Shown one piece after another: positions 37,188-44,069 of a stretch of 44,069 nucleotides of DNA. The stretch covers positions 23,223-67,291 of the forward strand of contig WTKA01000100.1 in NCBI GenBank assembly GCA_011524605.1, in the 5' to 3' direction. Both the position numbers and the translations under genes were made by a program. The notes beneath the pieces were generated by a model that worked only from the letters and a program-made list of their open reading frames with translations, was not told the origin of the DNA and searched no databases. Positions within the stretch are counted from its first letter, which is position 1, and the number at the start of each line of letters is the position of its first letter. Source of the stretch: Hyphomicrobiales bacterium. Lineage in GTDB: Bacteria > Pseudomonadota > Alphaproteobacteria > Rhizobiales > WTKA01.

Positions 37188-37460
37188 TTATTCAGCAAGA
37201 ATATCTGAAAGTGGCTTAACAACTTTCGCTTTAACAATTTTCTTTTCAGCAATCTGAATTTCTTCGCCTGTTTTAGGGTTACGGCCTTTACGCGCTGCAC
37301 GCACATCAGGAGATAACTTTACAAGACCTGGAATAGTGATATCACCTTCTCCAATTTTCTCACAAACAACTGTTTTTAGACCCGTAAGTACGGCATCAAC
37401 ATCAGAAGCAGAAACACCAGATTGAGCGGCAATTGCTTTCCTCAATTCATCTAAAGTCAT
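37188..37460 (-). CDS. hup: HU family DNA-binding protein
   Basis: Nucleoid-associated protein that bends DNA as a dimer. 90 residues. The helical N-terminus is followed by the beta arm with GRNPKTGEEI, the conserved DNA-contact motif. The arm and C-terminus (KAKVVKPLSDIL) fit the HU family; IHF subunits are less likely from the sequence but not excluded by eye. AAGGACATTGAG precedes the ATG. It is convergent with radA and shares a terminator with it. Confidence 0.92.
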   Translation of the reverse strand: MTLDELRKAIAAQSGVSASDVDAVLTGLKTVVCEKIGEGDITIPGLVKLSPDVRAARKGRNPKTGEEIQIAEKKIVKAKVVKPLSDILAE

Positions 37461-37720
37461 CTCAATGTCCTTTCTTTTTTGAGACTCATATACTGTGCCA
37501 ATTATTTTATTATTGGCTGTAATTATTTTTATCGTTTAAAAATTATGTAAATCTAACAATATGATTCATGACACATAATATTTTATAGACATATCCAAAG
37601 TGCATCAATGAATGAATTGGTTTTACACCCATAATTTTCATAAAAATTGATATTAAAAAGGTTTAATTTCAAATATTAAATAGCATCTATATAATATTTT
37701 TAATGTATTTCTAAAAGTAA
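37461..37720. other. AT-rich upstream region of the HU gene, no gene seen
   Basis: These 260 bases lie between the HU start and the 3' end of the tRNA, both on the minus strand. I see no ORF with a usable start. The region should hold the HU promoter, but no pair of hexamers stands out. Confidence 0.4.
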
Positions 37721-37797
37721 TGGTGACCCCGGCACGACTCGAACGTGCGACCTGAAGATTAGAAGTCATCTGCTCTATCCATCTGAGCTACGGGGCC
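37721..37797 (-). tRNA. tRNA-Arg (anticodon UCU)
   Basis: The reverse complement folds as a 77-base tRNA with encoded CCA. Acceptor GGCCCCG/CGGGGTC (one G-U), D-stem GCTC/GAGC, anticodon loop CTTCTAA giving UCU (plus-strand AGA at 37761-37763), T-arm GCACG-TTCGAGT-CGTGC and discriminator A. It reads AGA codons. The anticodon stem GATGA/TCTTC has a U-U mismatch at positions 29-41. The 3' end faces the HU gene. Confidence 0.96.
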
Positions 37798-37919
37798 TTA
37801 TTGGACTACTTCATTTACATGATAATTTTTTCAAGTACAATAGGCTATCGTGTAAAATTTTATTATTTCAAATATTTTTTTTAAATTATTGCAGCATCTT
37901 TATATCGAAAAATCATTTA

Positions 37920-38795
37920 TTATATTTTTGTTAATAAAAGAGCGAGCCATTCTCCATTATTATAGCGTTTTTCGAGTTTAAAGCCAAAACGGCGATAGGC
38001 ATTCACAACCATAACTTCTTGATGCACTAACAAGCCAGATAGAATCAAATGTCCCTTATGATCTAATTTGCTAACAATTTCAGAGCTTAAATGAATTAAT
38101 GGTTTTGCTAAAATATTGGCAATGATAAGATCAAACTTACCTCCAGCTAATTCAGCCGTGTTTTTCAAATCAGCTTGACATAAAATCTTACTGGAATGCG
38201 TAACATGATTGACGTTACAATTAATTTCAGCAATCTGTGCTGAAACTGGATCAATCTCTGTTCCAATCACTTTTGCCTTAAAGTCTTTTGCCGCTGCAAT
38301 TGTAAGAACAGCAGAACCACAGCCTACATCCAGTATACGTTTTACTTGCTTTTGCTTTTTTACATGCTGCATCAAGTGCAAGCACCCTTCAGTGGTAGCA
38401 TGATGACCTGTTCCAAAAGCTTGGCTTGCTTCCACAAGAACAGGAATATGATAAGGAGAGACATGGTGGCTATCATGACGACCATGGATAAAATAATAGC
38501 CAACCGATACAGGCGGTAAACCTTCTAAGCTATGCGCCACCCAATCAATATCATCTAGCTCTATCAAAGAGCCTTTGAAGCTATTAGTATCAAATCCTTG
38601 TTGAGACAAAAATTGAAGTAATTCTGCTTCATCTGGCTTATCTGGGAAATAAAGCTCGCAGATCCATGTCTTATTTTCTTCATCTTCTAAAACAGATGTT
38701 GCTTGGGTATCAAATAACCCTGCCTCTAAGACACAATCGCTTATAGATTCTGCTGTTTCTTTTGTAGTTACAAATTTATAGACAAAGCTGGGCAT
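37920..38795 (-). CDS. prmA: Ribosomal protein L11 methyltransferase PrmA
   Basis: SAM-dependent enzyme methylating ribosomal protein L11. 291 residues. An N-terminal substrate-recognition domain is followed by QAFGTGHHATTEGCL, the SAM-binding DVGCGSAVLTIAAA and the catalytic-loop sequence IANILAKPL, all PrmA hallmarks. It lies 36 bases after the uvrD-type gene. The 122 bases between its stop and the tRNA show no clear terminator. Confidence 0.94.
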   Translation of the reverse strand: MPSFVYKFVTTKETAESISDCVLEAGLFDTQATSVLEDEENKTWICELYFPDKPDEAELLQFLSQQGFDTNSFKGSLIELDDIDWVAHSLEGLPPVSVGYYFIHGRHDSHHVSPYHIPVLVEASQAFGTGHHATTEGCLHLMQHVKKQKQVKRILDVGCGSAVLTIAAAKDFKAKVIGTEIDPVSAQIAEINCNVNHVTHSSKILCQADLKNTAELAGGKFDLIIANILAKPLIHLSSEIVSKLDHKGHLILSGLLVHQEVMVVNAYRRFGFKLEKRYNNGEWLALLLTKI

Positions 38796-38831
38796 GATAT
38801 TCTCTTACTAAATAAAGTGATAAAGCCTTAC

Positions 38832-41192
38832 TCACACTTTTTCTACAAAAGATGCAACCACTTTTTTACTACCCGCTTTTTCAAAATCAATACTTAGTTT
38901 ATTGCCATCAATTTGAATAATTTTTCCATAGCCAAATTTTTGATGAAAAATGCGTTCTCCAAGCATAAAGTCTAATGCTTCTTCACTACTGGAGGCGATG
39001 AGATTCCCCTCCAAAATTTGCGGCTCTCTTTTTGCTTGTGTCGGCTTTTTTTGCTTTGCACGCTGCCATCCGGGCGTAGAATAGCTACCACCAAACTTCA
39101 TATCATGGGCTGCAAAACGGGATATGGCTTGGTTATAATTATTACTATTCGATGCATCGATTACAGCGACATCTTTTGCAGGGAGCTCATCCACAAATCG
39201 CGATGGGGTTGTCGACTGCCACATGCCATGAATTCGGCGATTATTTGCAAAATAAATTTTAGCTTGTTTTTTAGCTCTTGTAATCCCCACATAAGCAAGG
39301 CGTCTTTCTTCTTCCAGCCCTGCCCGTCCATTTTCATCTAATGACCGCTGGGAAGGAAATAGGCCTTCTTCCCACCCTGAAAGATAGACAACATCAAATT
39401 CCAAACCCTTTGCACTATGCAAAGTCATGATATTTACTTTTGCTTCATCAGCCTGACTTTCGCTATCTAGCACTAAGGAAATATGCTCTAAAAAGCCTTG
39501 CATATTTTCAAACCCATCCATGGAACGAATAAGCTCTTTTAAATTATCAAGGCGGCCTTGTGCTTCAATAGATTTATCTCGCTGCCACATTTCTGTGTAA
39601 CCAGATTCTTCTAAAATAATTTCTGCAAGCTCGGTGTGCTTAAGCGTATCAATTTGACTCCGCCAACGGGCAAAACTCTCAAGCAAATCACGCAAAGTTT
39701 TGCGCGGTTTTGGCTTGACTTCTTCGGTATCAACTAACTCAGCTGTTGCTGCCATTAAAGGAATTTGCTCAGACCGTGCATGAGACCGTAAAATGCCTAA
39801 GGTCGCATTGCCCAAGCCGCGCTTAGGTGTATTTACGATGCGCTCAAAAGCCAAATCATCGGCAGGCTGTAAAACAGCTCTAAAATAAGCGAGAGCGTCC
39901 CTAATTTCCATTCGCTCATAAAAGCGAGGGCCGCCTATAACACGATATGGGATGGCCATGGTCACAAAACGATCTTCAAATTCACGCATTTGAGACGATG
40001 TTCTCACTAATATTGCCATTTCATTTAAACAAATGCCATCTCGCTGGCGGCGTTCTATATCTTCGCCAATAGAACGCGCTTCTTCTACACTGTCCCATAC
40101 ATTTGAAACAGTGACTTTTTCACCATCTTTAGCATCAGGCCGCAAGGTTTTGCCCAGTCGCTCCTCATTATGAGCGATAAGATGAGAGGCTGCGTTTAAA
40201 ATATGCTGCGTTGAGCGATAATTATGTTCAAGGCGAATAACAGTTGAGCTGATGAAATCTTTTTCAAAACGCAAAATATTATCAACTTCAGCGCCTCGCC
40301 ACCCATAAATAGATTGATCGTCATCGCCTACACAACAAATATTACCATCATTACGCGCTAATAATCTAAGCCACAAATATTGAGCCACATTAGTATCTTG
40401 ATATTCGTCAACAAGAATATATTTGAATTGATTACGATATTTATGCAAAATATCATCATTTTCCCGTAAGAGACGAATAGCTTCCATTAATAAATCACCA
40501 AAATCTACGGCATTTAGAATTTTTAGCCGACTTTGGTAAAGCTCATAAAGTTCTGCTCCACGCCCATTTGCAAAAATCATAGCATCCCCTTGGGGGACCT
40601 GATCTGGTGTTAAGGCTCTATTTTTCCAACCATCTATCAGTGCAGCTAACCCGCGAGGCGTCCATTTTTTAGCATCAATGTCTTCTGCTTCAATGATCTG
40701 TTTTAAAAGTCTGATTTGATCGTCTGTGTCTAAAATCGTAAAATTTGATTTCAAGCCGACAAGTTCTGCATGGCGCCGCAACAGTTTCACGCAAATAGAG
40801 TGGAATGTTCCCAGCCAAGGCATGCCTTCTACAACACCGCCCATTAAGCTACCAATTCGATGCTTCATCTCACGAGCGGCTTTATTTGTGAAAGTCACAG
40901 ATAATATTTCCGAAGGTCGCGCCTTCCCTGTCACTAAAATATGCGTAATGCGCGTGGTTAAAACGCGGGTCTTGCCTGTGCCAGCCCCTGCCAAGACAAG
41001 CAATGGCCCTTCGATGGTTAAAATGGCTTTACGCTGTTCATCATTGAGACCATCTAAATAAGGTGGCGCTGAAGCCATACGGGCTTGTTGGGATATGGAA
41101 AGCGATTCCCCAAGAGGCTCTGAGACTGGATTATAAATACCATCCTCTGAGTATTCATCATTTGTTATTTGAGAGGCCTCTTTATTTTGCAT
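38832..41192 (-). CDS. uvrD: UvrD/PcrA-type ATP-dependent DNA helicase
   Basis: Superfamily 1A 3'-5' DNA helicase used in excision and mismatch repair or fork maintenance. 786 residues. LNDEQRKAI (Q motif) precedes Walker A AGAGTGKT (68-75). Also seen are VDEYQDTN, GDDDQSIYGWRGA, HNYRSTQHIL, LHSAKGLEFDVVYLSG and LAYVGITRAKK. The last 45 residues (GERIFHQKFGYGKIIQIDG) form the Tudor-like C-terminal domain that binds RNA polymerase in PcrA/UvrD. A 40-codon ORF ends 3 bases before its ATG. Confidence 0.95.
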   Translation of the reverse strand: MQNKEASQITNDEYSEDGIYNPVSEPLGESLSISQQARMASAPPYLDGLNDEQRKAILTIEGPLLVLAGAGTGKTRVLTTRITHILVTGKARPSEILSVTFTNKAAREMKHRIGSLMGGVVEGMPWLGTFHSICVKLLRRHAELVGLKSNFTILDTDDQIRLLKQIIEAEDIDAKKWTPRGLAALIDGWKNRALTPDQVPQGDAMIFANGRGAELYELYQSRLKILNAVDFGDLLMEAIRLLRENDDILHKYRNQFKYILVDEYQDTNVAQYLWLRLLARNDGNICCVGDDDQSIYGWRGAEVDNILRFEKDFISSTVIRLEHNYRSTQHILNAASHLIAHNEERLGKTLRPDAKDGEKVTVSNVWDSVEEARSIGEDIERRQRDGICLNEMAILVRTSSQMREFEDRFVTMAIPYRVIGGPRFYERMEIRDALAYFRAVLQPADDLAFERIVNTPKRGLGNATLGILRSHARSEQIPLMAATAELVDTEEVKPKPRKTLRDLLESFARWRSQIDTLKHTELAEIILEESGYTEMWQRDKSIEAQGRLDNLKELIRSMDGFENMQGFLEHISLVLDSESQADEAKVNIMTLHSAKGLEFDVVYLSGWEEGLFPSQRSLDENGRAGLEEERRLAYVGITRAKKQAKIYFANNRRIHGMWQSTTPSRFVDELPAKDVAVIDASNSNNYNQAISRFAAHDMKFGGSYSTPGWQRAKQKKPTQAKREPQILEGNLIASSSEEALDFMLGERIFHQKFGYGKIIQIDGNKLSIDFEKAGSKKVVASFVEKV

Positions 41193-41195
41193 ATT

Positions 41196-41318
41196 CTATT
41201 CATCACCTTTAAAAGCTTCTACCATCAATAAACTATGTTGAGCTAAATCAGTAATAAAACTCTTCTGCTGATAGAGACTATACACAATTTTCTCCGATTT
41301 ATACTGATTCTTATTCAT
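41196..41318 (-). CDS. Unrecognised 40-residue ORF directly upstream of uvrD
   Basis: Read on the minus strand, an ATG at 41318 opens a 40-codon frame (starts MNKNQYKSEK, ends VEAFKGDE) whose TAG lies 3 bases before the uvrD ATG. The uvrD ribosome site (AAAGGTGATG) falls inside its last codons, so translation could be coupled. No strong Shine-Dalgarno precedes it, and I recognise no family. It fills most of the gap between the LysR gene and uvrD. It could be a real small protein, a leader peptide or a chance frame. Confidence 0.35.
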   Translation of the reverse strand: MNKNQYKSEKIVYSLYQQKSFITDLAQHSLLMVEAFKGDE

Positions 41319-41340
41319 CTATGGTCTATTGCAGCGGGCT

Positions 41341-42285
41341 TCAGGCAAAGGAGCCTGGCTTTTTTCGCGTATTCTTATGTTTGGAAAAAACATATTCTTG
41401 AATTTTGCTTCTAAACTCTCCCATTTCTGGTAATTTTTGAAAGGCGGGTTCAATATGATTTTTCAATGCTAATGCAAGTGGCGTTGCATTTCTTTTTGGT
41501 AAAAGCAGCGTTATATAATAATCAGGTAATTTGGGGAAACCTATTGAAAGAGGCAATTCTGACAAATATGTTGGTATTGTAGATTTCATCATAGTCGTAA
41601 TAGCTAAATCTGCTTGTAAAGTCGCAAAAGTTGGCGCTGTGTGCTCACTATCACTAACAGAACGCCATCTTAAACCCATCTCCATTATTTTTTCTAAAGT
41701 CACCTTGCGAAAAGCGCAATGTGGGCCGCCTAGAGAAACGGGTAAAGGGTTGCGGGCATAAGCAACACCATTTTCTGCACCAACCCAAACCAATGAATCT
41801 TTCATGAGGCATATAGCATTTTTTTCAACCTCAATATCTGTTCCAAAAGTCAGGTCAATATCTCCATTTTCAACCATATTTTTCAAATCTGCAGTCATGC
41901 CGCTTACTAAGGTTACATCAACCATGGGCAGGCTACGATTAAAATCTTTCAAAATTTGCGGAATGTAAGGCAGCATTAAATCATAAGGAACGCCAAGCTT
42001 CACAACACCTTCCACCTCTGGCGCACGCATCATGCCCAATGTTTCATCATTAAGAGCAAGTAGTTTTTCTGCATGACCAATAAGCCGTTCTCCAGCCGCA
42101 GTCAGATTAATTTGCTTATTTTCTCTATCAAACAAAGTCGAATCCAACCCCTCTTCTAAACGCTTAAGCTTATGACTAACAGCGGCTTGGGTTTGGTGTA
42201 GTTGATGCGCGGCTTTAGTGACTGATTTTGTCTCTACAATAACCAAAAAAGCGCGCAATAAGCTCAAGTCAATTTCTCGTTGCAT
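41341..42285 (-). CDS. LysR family transcriptional regulator
   Basis: DNA-binding regulator with an N-terminal winged helix-turn-helix (SVTKAAHQLHQTQAAVSHKLKRLE) and a C-terminal effector domain starting at VKLGVPYDLMLPYI. About 314 residues. I chose ATG 42285 (MQREIDLSLLRAF) because TAGGA lies 5 bases upstream; an ATG at 42300 has no ribosome site and overlaps a dyad. The effector domain resembles LrhA-like regulators in general outline, but the ligand is unknown. It is divergent from a DUF1127 gene, a pairing that often marks the regulator's target. Confidence 0.9.
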   Translation of the reverse strand: MQREIDLSLLRAFLVIVETKSVTKAAHQLHQTQAAVSHKLKRLEEGLDSTLFDRENKQINLTAAGERLIGHAEKLLALNDETLGMMRAPEVEGVVKLGVPYDLMLPYIPQILKDFNRSLPMVDVTLVSGMTADLKNMVENGDIDLTFGTDIEVEKNAICLMKDSLVWVGAENGVAYARNPLPVSLGGPHCAFRKVTLEKIMEMGLRWRSVSDSEHTAPTFATLQADLAITTMMKSTIPTYLSELPLSIGFPKLPDYYITLLLPKRNATPLALALKNHIEPAFQKLPEMGEFRSKIQEYVFSKHKNTRKKPGSFA

Positions 42286-42298
42286 CAATATCCTACTC

Positions 42299-42313
42299 AT
42301 AAATAATATTTAT
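42299..42313. promoter_or_regulatory. Candidate LysR-type operator
   Basis: ATAAAT-AAT-ATTTAT is a perfect 6-bp dyad with a 3-base centre and contains a T-N11-A core, the general LysR binding pattern. It lies between the divergent LysR and DUF1127 genes, right at the start of the regulator. AT-rich sequence makes such dyads common, so confidence is low. Confidence 0.35.
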
Positions 42314-42367
42314 GGATGTAATAAAAAACATTCATTTTATTTATTTTAGATTTAGGCGTATAAAAAA

Positions 42368-42389
42368 GTCAAGTTGTACAATGCTTGAC
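42368..42389 (+). promoter_or_regulatory. Dyad next to the DUF1127 ribosome site
   Basis: GTCAAG and CTTGAC flank a centre containing the palindrome TTGTACAA. It ends four bases before the AAGGAT ribosome site. As RNA it is a hairpin that could shield translation initiation; as DNA it could be an operator. Confidence 0.4.
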
Positions 42390-42405
42390 AGAAAGGATAA
42401 ATAAA

Positions 42406-42642
42406 ATGTCACTTATAGCTTCCCAAACTACTACACATTATAATGCTGATCTTTATCTTCAAAATCAGTCTAAGACCTCTCTGATCCGTCTTGTGCAACT
42501 TGCTTGGCAAGTCCAAAAAGAACGCAAAATGTTAAGTGGTCTTGATATGGATCAACTTAATGATATTGGCGTTACTCATTCGCAGGCTTATCAAGAATCT
42601 GAAAAACATATTTTTGACATTCCGAAAAGCCGGATGTCTTAA
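42406..42642 (+). CDS. DUF1127 family small protein
   Basis: A 78-residue protein. The C-terminal half (WQVQKERKMLSGLDMDQLNDIGVTHSQAYQES) matches the short DUF1127 pattern of an Arg/Lys-rich helix followed by L..LD...L.DIG. Some alphaproteobacterial DUF1127 proteins bind RNA and affect sRNA-mRNA pairing or phosphate and carbon control; the function of this one is unknown. I chose ATG 42406, preceded by AAGGATAA, over a TTG at 42385. It is divergent from the LysR gene and has its own terminator. Confidence 0.82.
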   Translation: MSLIASQTTTHYNADLYLQNQSKTSLIRLVQLAWQVQKERKMLSGLDMDQLNDIGVTHSQAYQESEKHIFDIPKSRMS

Positions 42643-42754
42643 TATTTCACCTCTTTAAACTAAGCCTTTGCATATTTCATATCTTTGAAATTAAAATACA
42701 GGTTAGAGTTGATAATAATAATTTATATTCTTATTTATAGAATTTTTTTAAGAA

Positions 42755-42787
42755 AAACCCTGACTTTTAAGTCGGGGTTTTTATTTT
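42755..42787 (+). terminator. Intrinsic terminator after the DUF1127 gene
   Basis: AAACCCTGACTT and AAGTCGGGGTTT pair over 12 bases (one G-U) around TT, followed by a T-rich tail. The gap between the gene and this hairpin (42643-42754) is AT-rich and holds no ORF. Confidence 0.92.
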
Positions 42788-42853
42788 TATAGAACGACAT
42801 ACTAAAAATTTAAAATAGTAAGCTGATCATCCATTTAGTTTATTCTCCTATTC

Positions 42854-42862
42854 TGATATAAT
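42854..42862 (+). promoter_or_regulatory. Candidate extended -10 promoter for mgtE
   Basis: TGATATAAT matches the extended -10 form TGnTATAAT. The -35 region 17 bases upstream is poor, as often tolerated with an extended -10. It lies about 50 bases before the mgtE ATG, downstream of the DUF1127 terminator. Confidence 0.45.
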
Positions 42863-42911
42863 TTAATTAGAATCTTTTTCTTTTCCGCTTGAAAAATTAA
42901 GTAGTTTGTCC

Positions 42912-44069
42912 ATGGCTGATATAGAGACATTATATCCTAAGCCCAAAAGTGGTTCGGAACATGAGCTAGAATGGCCTTCTCGTGAGGTTTTGTCATGGCT
43001 GAAAGAAAGAATTTCCAACAAAGAATCTGCAACTCTTATTAAATTTACTGGAGAGCTTGATTCCGCTGATGTTAGTGACCTTCTTGATAATCTTGAATCC
43101 AGTCAGCGTATTGAATATGTGTCTTTGCTTGGTGATGATTTTGATTATTCCATTTTAACAGACTCCCAGGAATGTGTCAGAGATCAAATTATAGATGAGC
43201 TTCCTTGGGATAAGGTCGCGAGCGGTGTCCGTGGACTAGAGGTTGATGATGCGGCTTATCTTATTGAAGATTTAAGCGAGGTAGAAAAAGAAGCTCTTTT
43301 TGCTGAAATGCCCGAATTTCAGCGACAAAAGCTACAAAAGACACTTGATTATCCTGATGACAGTGCCGGTCGCCTCATGTCAACGGATTTTATCGCCATC
43401 CCTCAATATTGGACTATCGGTCAAACGATTGACTTTATGCGAGATAATGAAGATTTACCCGATGATTTTTTTGAAATATATGTCATAGACCCTAGTCATA
43501 GGCTTGAAGGGCGTGTTAGCCTCAATCATATATTACGATCTAAGCGCCCTACCCTCATCTCTGATATCATGATAGATGCAAAATATTATGCGAATGTATT
43601 AGATGATCAAGAAGAAGTTGCGCGTCAATTTACAAGATACGACCTTGTTTCTGCCCCTGTTTGTGACAATAAAAATCATATTGTAGGCGTCGTAACGATT
43701 GATGATGTTGTAGATGTTATCCAAGAAGAAACAGATGAAGACATTCGCCGCATAGTTGGTCTTGGTGATGAAGAAATCAGTGATAATATCGTAAATACAA
43801 TCAGCTCCCGCTTTATTTGGCTCTTTATAAATCTAGCGACGTCCATTCTCGCTTCAATAGTCATTGGTCTTTTTGAAGCGACTATTGAACAGATGGTTGC
43901 TTTGGCTGTTTTATTGCCTATTGTCGCTTCTATGGGAGGCAATGCAGGCACGCAAACCATGACAGTTACTGTTCGTGCTTTAGCTGCTAAAGAATTAAAT
44001 ACCTATAATGCAATTAAAATCGTAAGGAGAGAAGTCGTTGTAGGCATATTCAATGGCTTAATTTTTGCT
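42912..44069 (+). CDS. mgtE: Magnesium transporter MgtE, 3' end outside window
   Basis: Mg2+-selective channel of the inner membrane. 386 codons are visible from ATG 42912, and the frame is still open at the right edge. In order: a short N-tail, the superhelical MgtE N domain (about 30-155, with LPWDKVASGVRGL), two CBS domains (about 156-285, SAGRLMS and VVTIDDVVDVIQEE) and the start of the membrane domain (from about 300). LPIVASMGGNAGTQT is the pore signature. Ribosome site weak. Regulation by cytosolic Mg2+ through the N and CBS domains is known for the family. Confidence 0.94.
   Translation, partial: MADIETLYPKPKSGSEHELEWPSREVLSWLKERISNKESATLIKFTGELDSADVSDLLDNLESSQRIEYVSLLGDDFDYSILTDSQECVRDQIIDELPWDKVASGVRGLEVDDAAYLIEDLSEVEKEALFAEMPEFQRQKLQKTLDYPDDSAGRLMSTDFIAIPQYWTIGQTIDFMRDNEDLPDDFFEIYVIDPSHRLEGRVSLNHILRSKRPTLISDIMIDAKYYANVLDDQEEVARQFTRYDLVSAPVCDNKNHIVGVVTIDDVVDVIQEETDEDIRRIVGLGDEEISDNIVNTISSRFIWLFINLATSILASIVIGLFEATIEQMVALAVLLPIVASMGGNAGTQTMTVTVRALAAKELNTYNAIKIVRREVVVGIFNGLIFA

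Noticed and set aside
37496-37502. TTGGCAC on the minus strand upstream of HU, resembling a sigma-54 -24 element
   Set aside because: No TGC-type -12 element lies at the required spacing, and HU genes are not usually sigma-54 controlled.

Overview
The window is an AT-rich stretch of alphaproteobacterial chromosome made almost entirely of core genes. Three gene orders support the lineage: the peptidoglycan/division run murE-murF-mraY-murD-ftsW-murG-murC-murB-ddl-ftsQ-ftsA; the minus-strand run fabD-fabG-acpP-fabF-mltG-yicC; and rpsF-rpsR-DUF2232-rplI-dnaB-alr-radA. All are familiar from Hyphomicrobiales and Rhodobacterales relatives. I cannot name a genus. I see no prophage, insertion sequence, CRISPR array, rRNA or plasmid module.

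Layout: (1) 1-827, the C-terminal part of a low-complexity Pro/Ala/Ser/Thr protein with tandem repeats and three NPF tripeptides, closed by a terminator. (2) 1149-6263, a five-gene branched-chain amino-acid-type ABC importer (livK-G-F-H-M), with a perfect hairpin after the binding-protein gene. (3) 6428-19737, eleven contiguous dcw-cluster genes on the + strand, cut at both ends: no mraZ/rsmH/ftsL/ftsI before murE and no ftsZ/lpxC after ftsA. (4) 19867-24102, lepA, then a small accessory set (TSUP permease, AzlC, AzlD, VOC protein). (5) 24496-30068, minus strand: yicC, mltG, fabF, acpP, fabG, fabD (fatty-acid synthesis and septal/lateral wall trimming). (6) 30407-37123, plus strand: ribosomal proteins S6, S18 and L9, a DUF2232 membrane protein, replicative helicase DnaB, alanine racemase and RadA. 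(7) 37188-42285, minus strand: HU, tRNA-Arg(UCU), PrmA, UvrD-type helicase preceded by a tiny unrecognised ORF, and a LysR regulator. (8) 42406-44069, plus strand: a DUF1127 small protein and an MgtE magnesium transporter running off the right edge.

Functionally the window is weighted to the cell envelope. Alr supplies D-Ala, Ddl joins it to a dipeptide, MurC/D/E/F build the UDP-MurNAc-pentapeptide, MraY and MurG make lipid II, FtsW polymerises it, MltG cuts nascent glycan, FtsQ and FtsA belong to the divisome, and the fab genes make acyl chains for membranes and lipid A. The most unusual points are the doubly truncated dcw cluster, the repeat-rich NPF protein at the left edge, a 10-codon ORF with the strongest Shine-Dalgarno of the window ahead of dnaB, an unlisted 40-codon ORF coupled to uvrD, and structured leaders ahead of rpsF and the DUF1127 gene. 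I did not find a clearly new multi-gene system.
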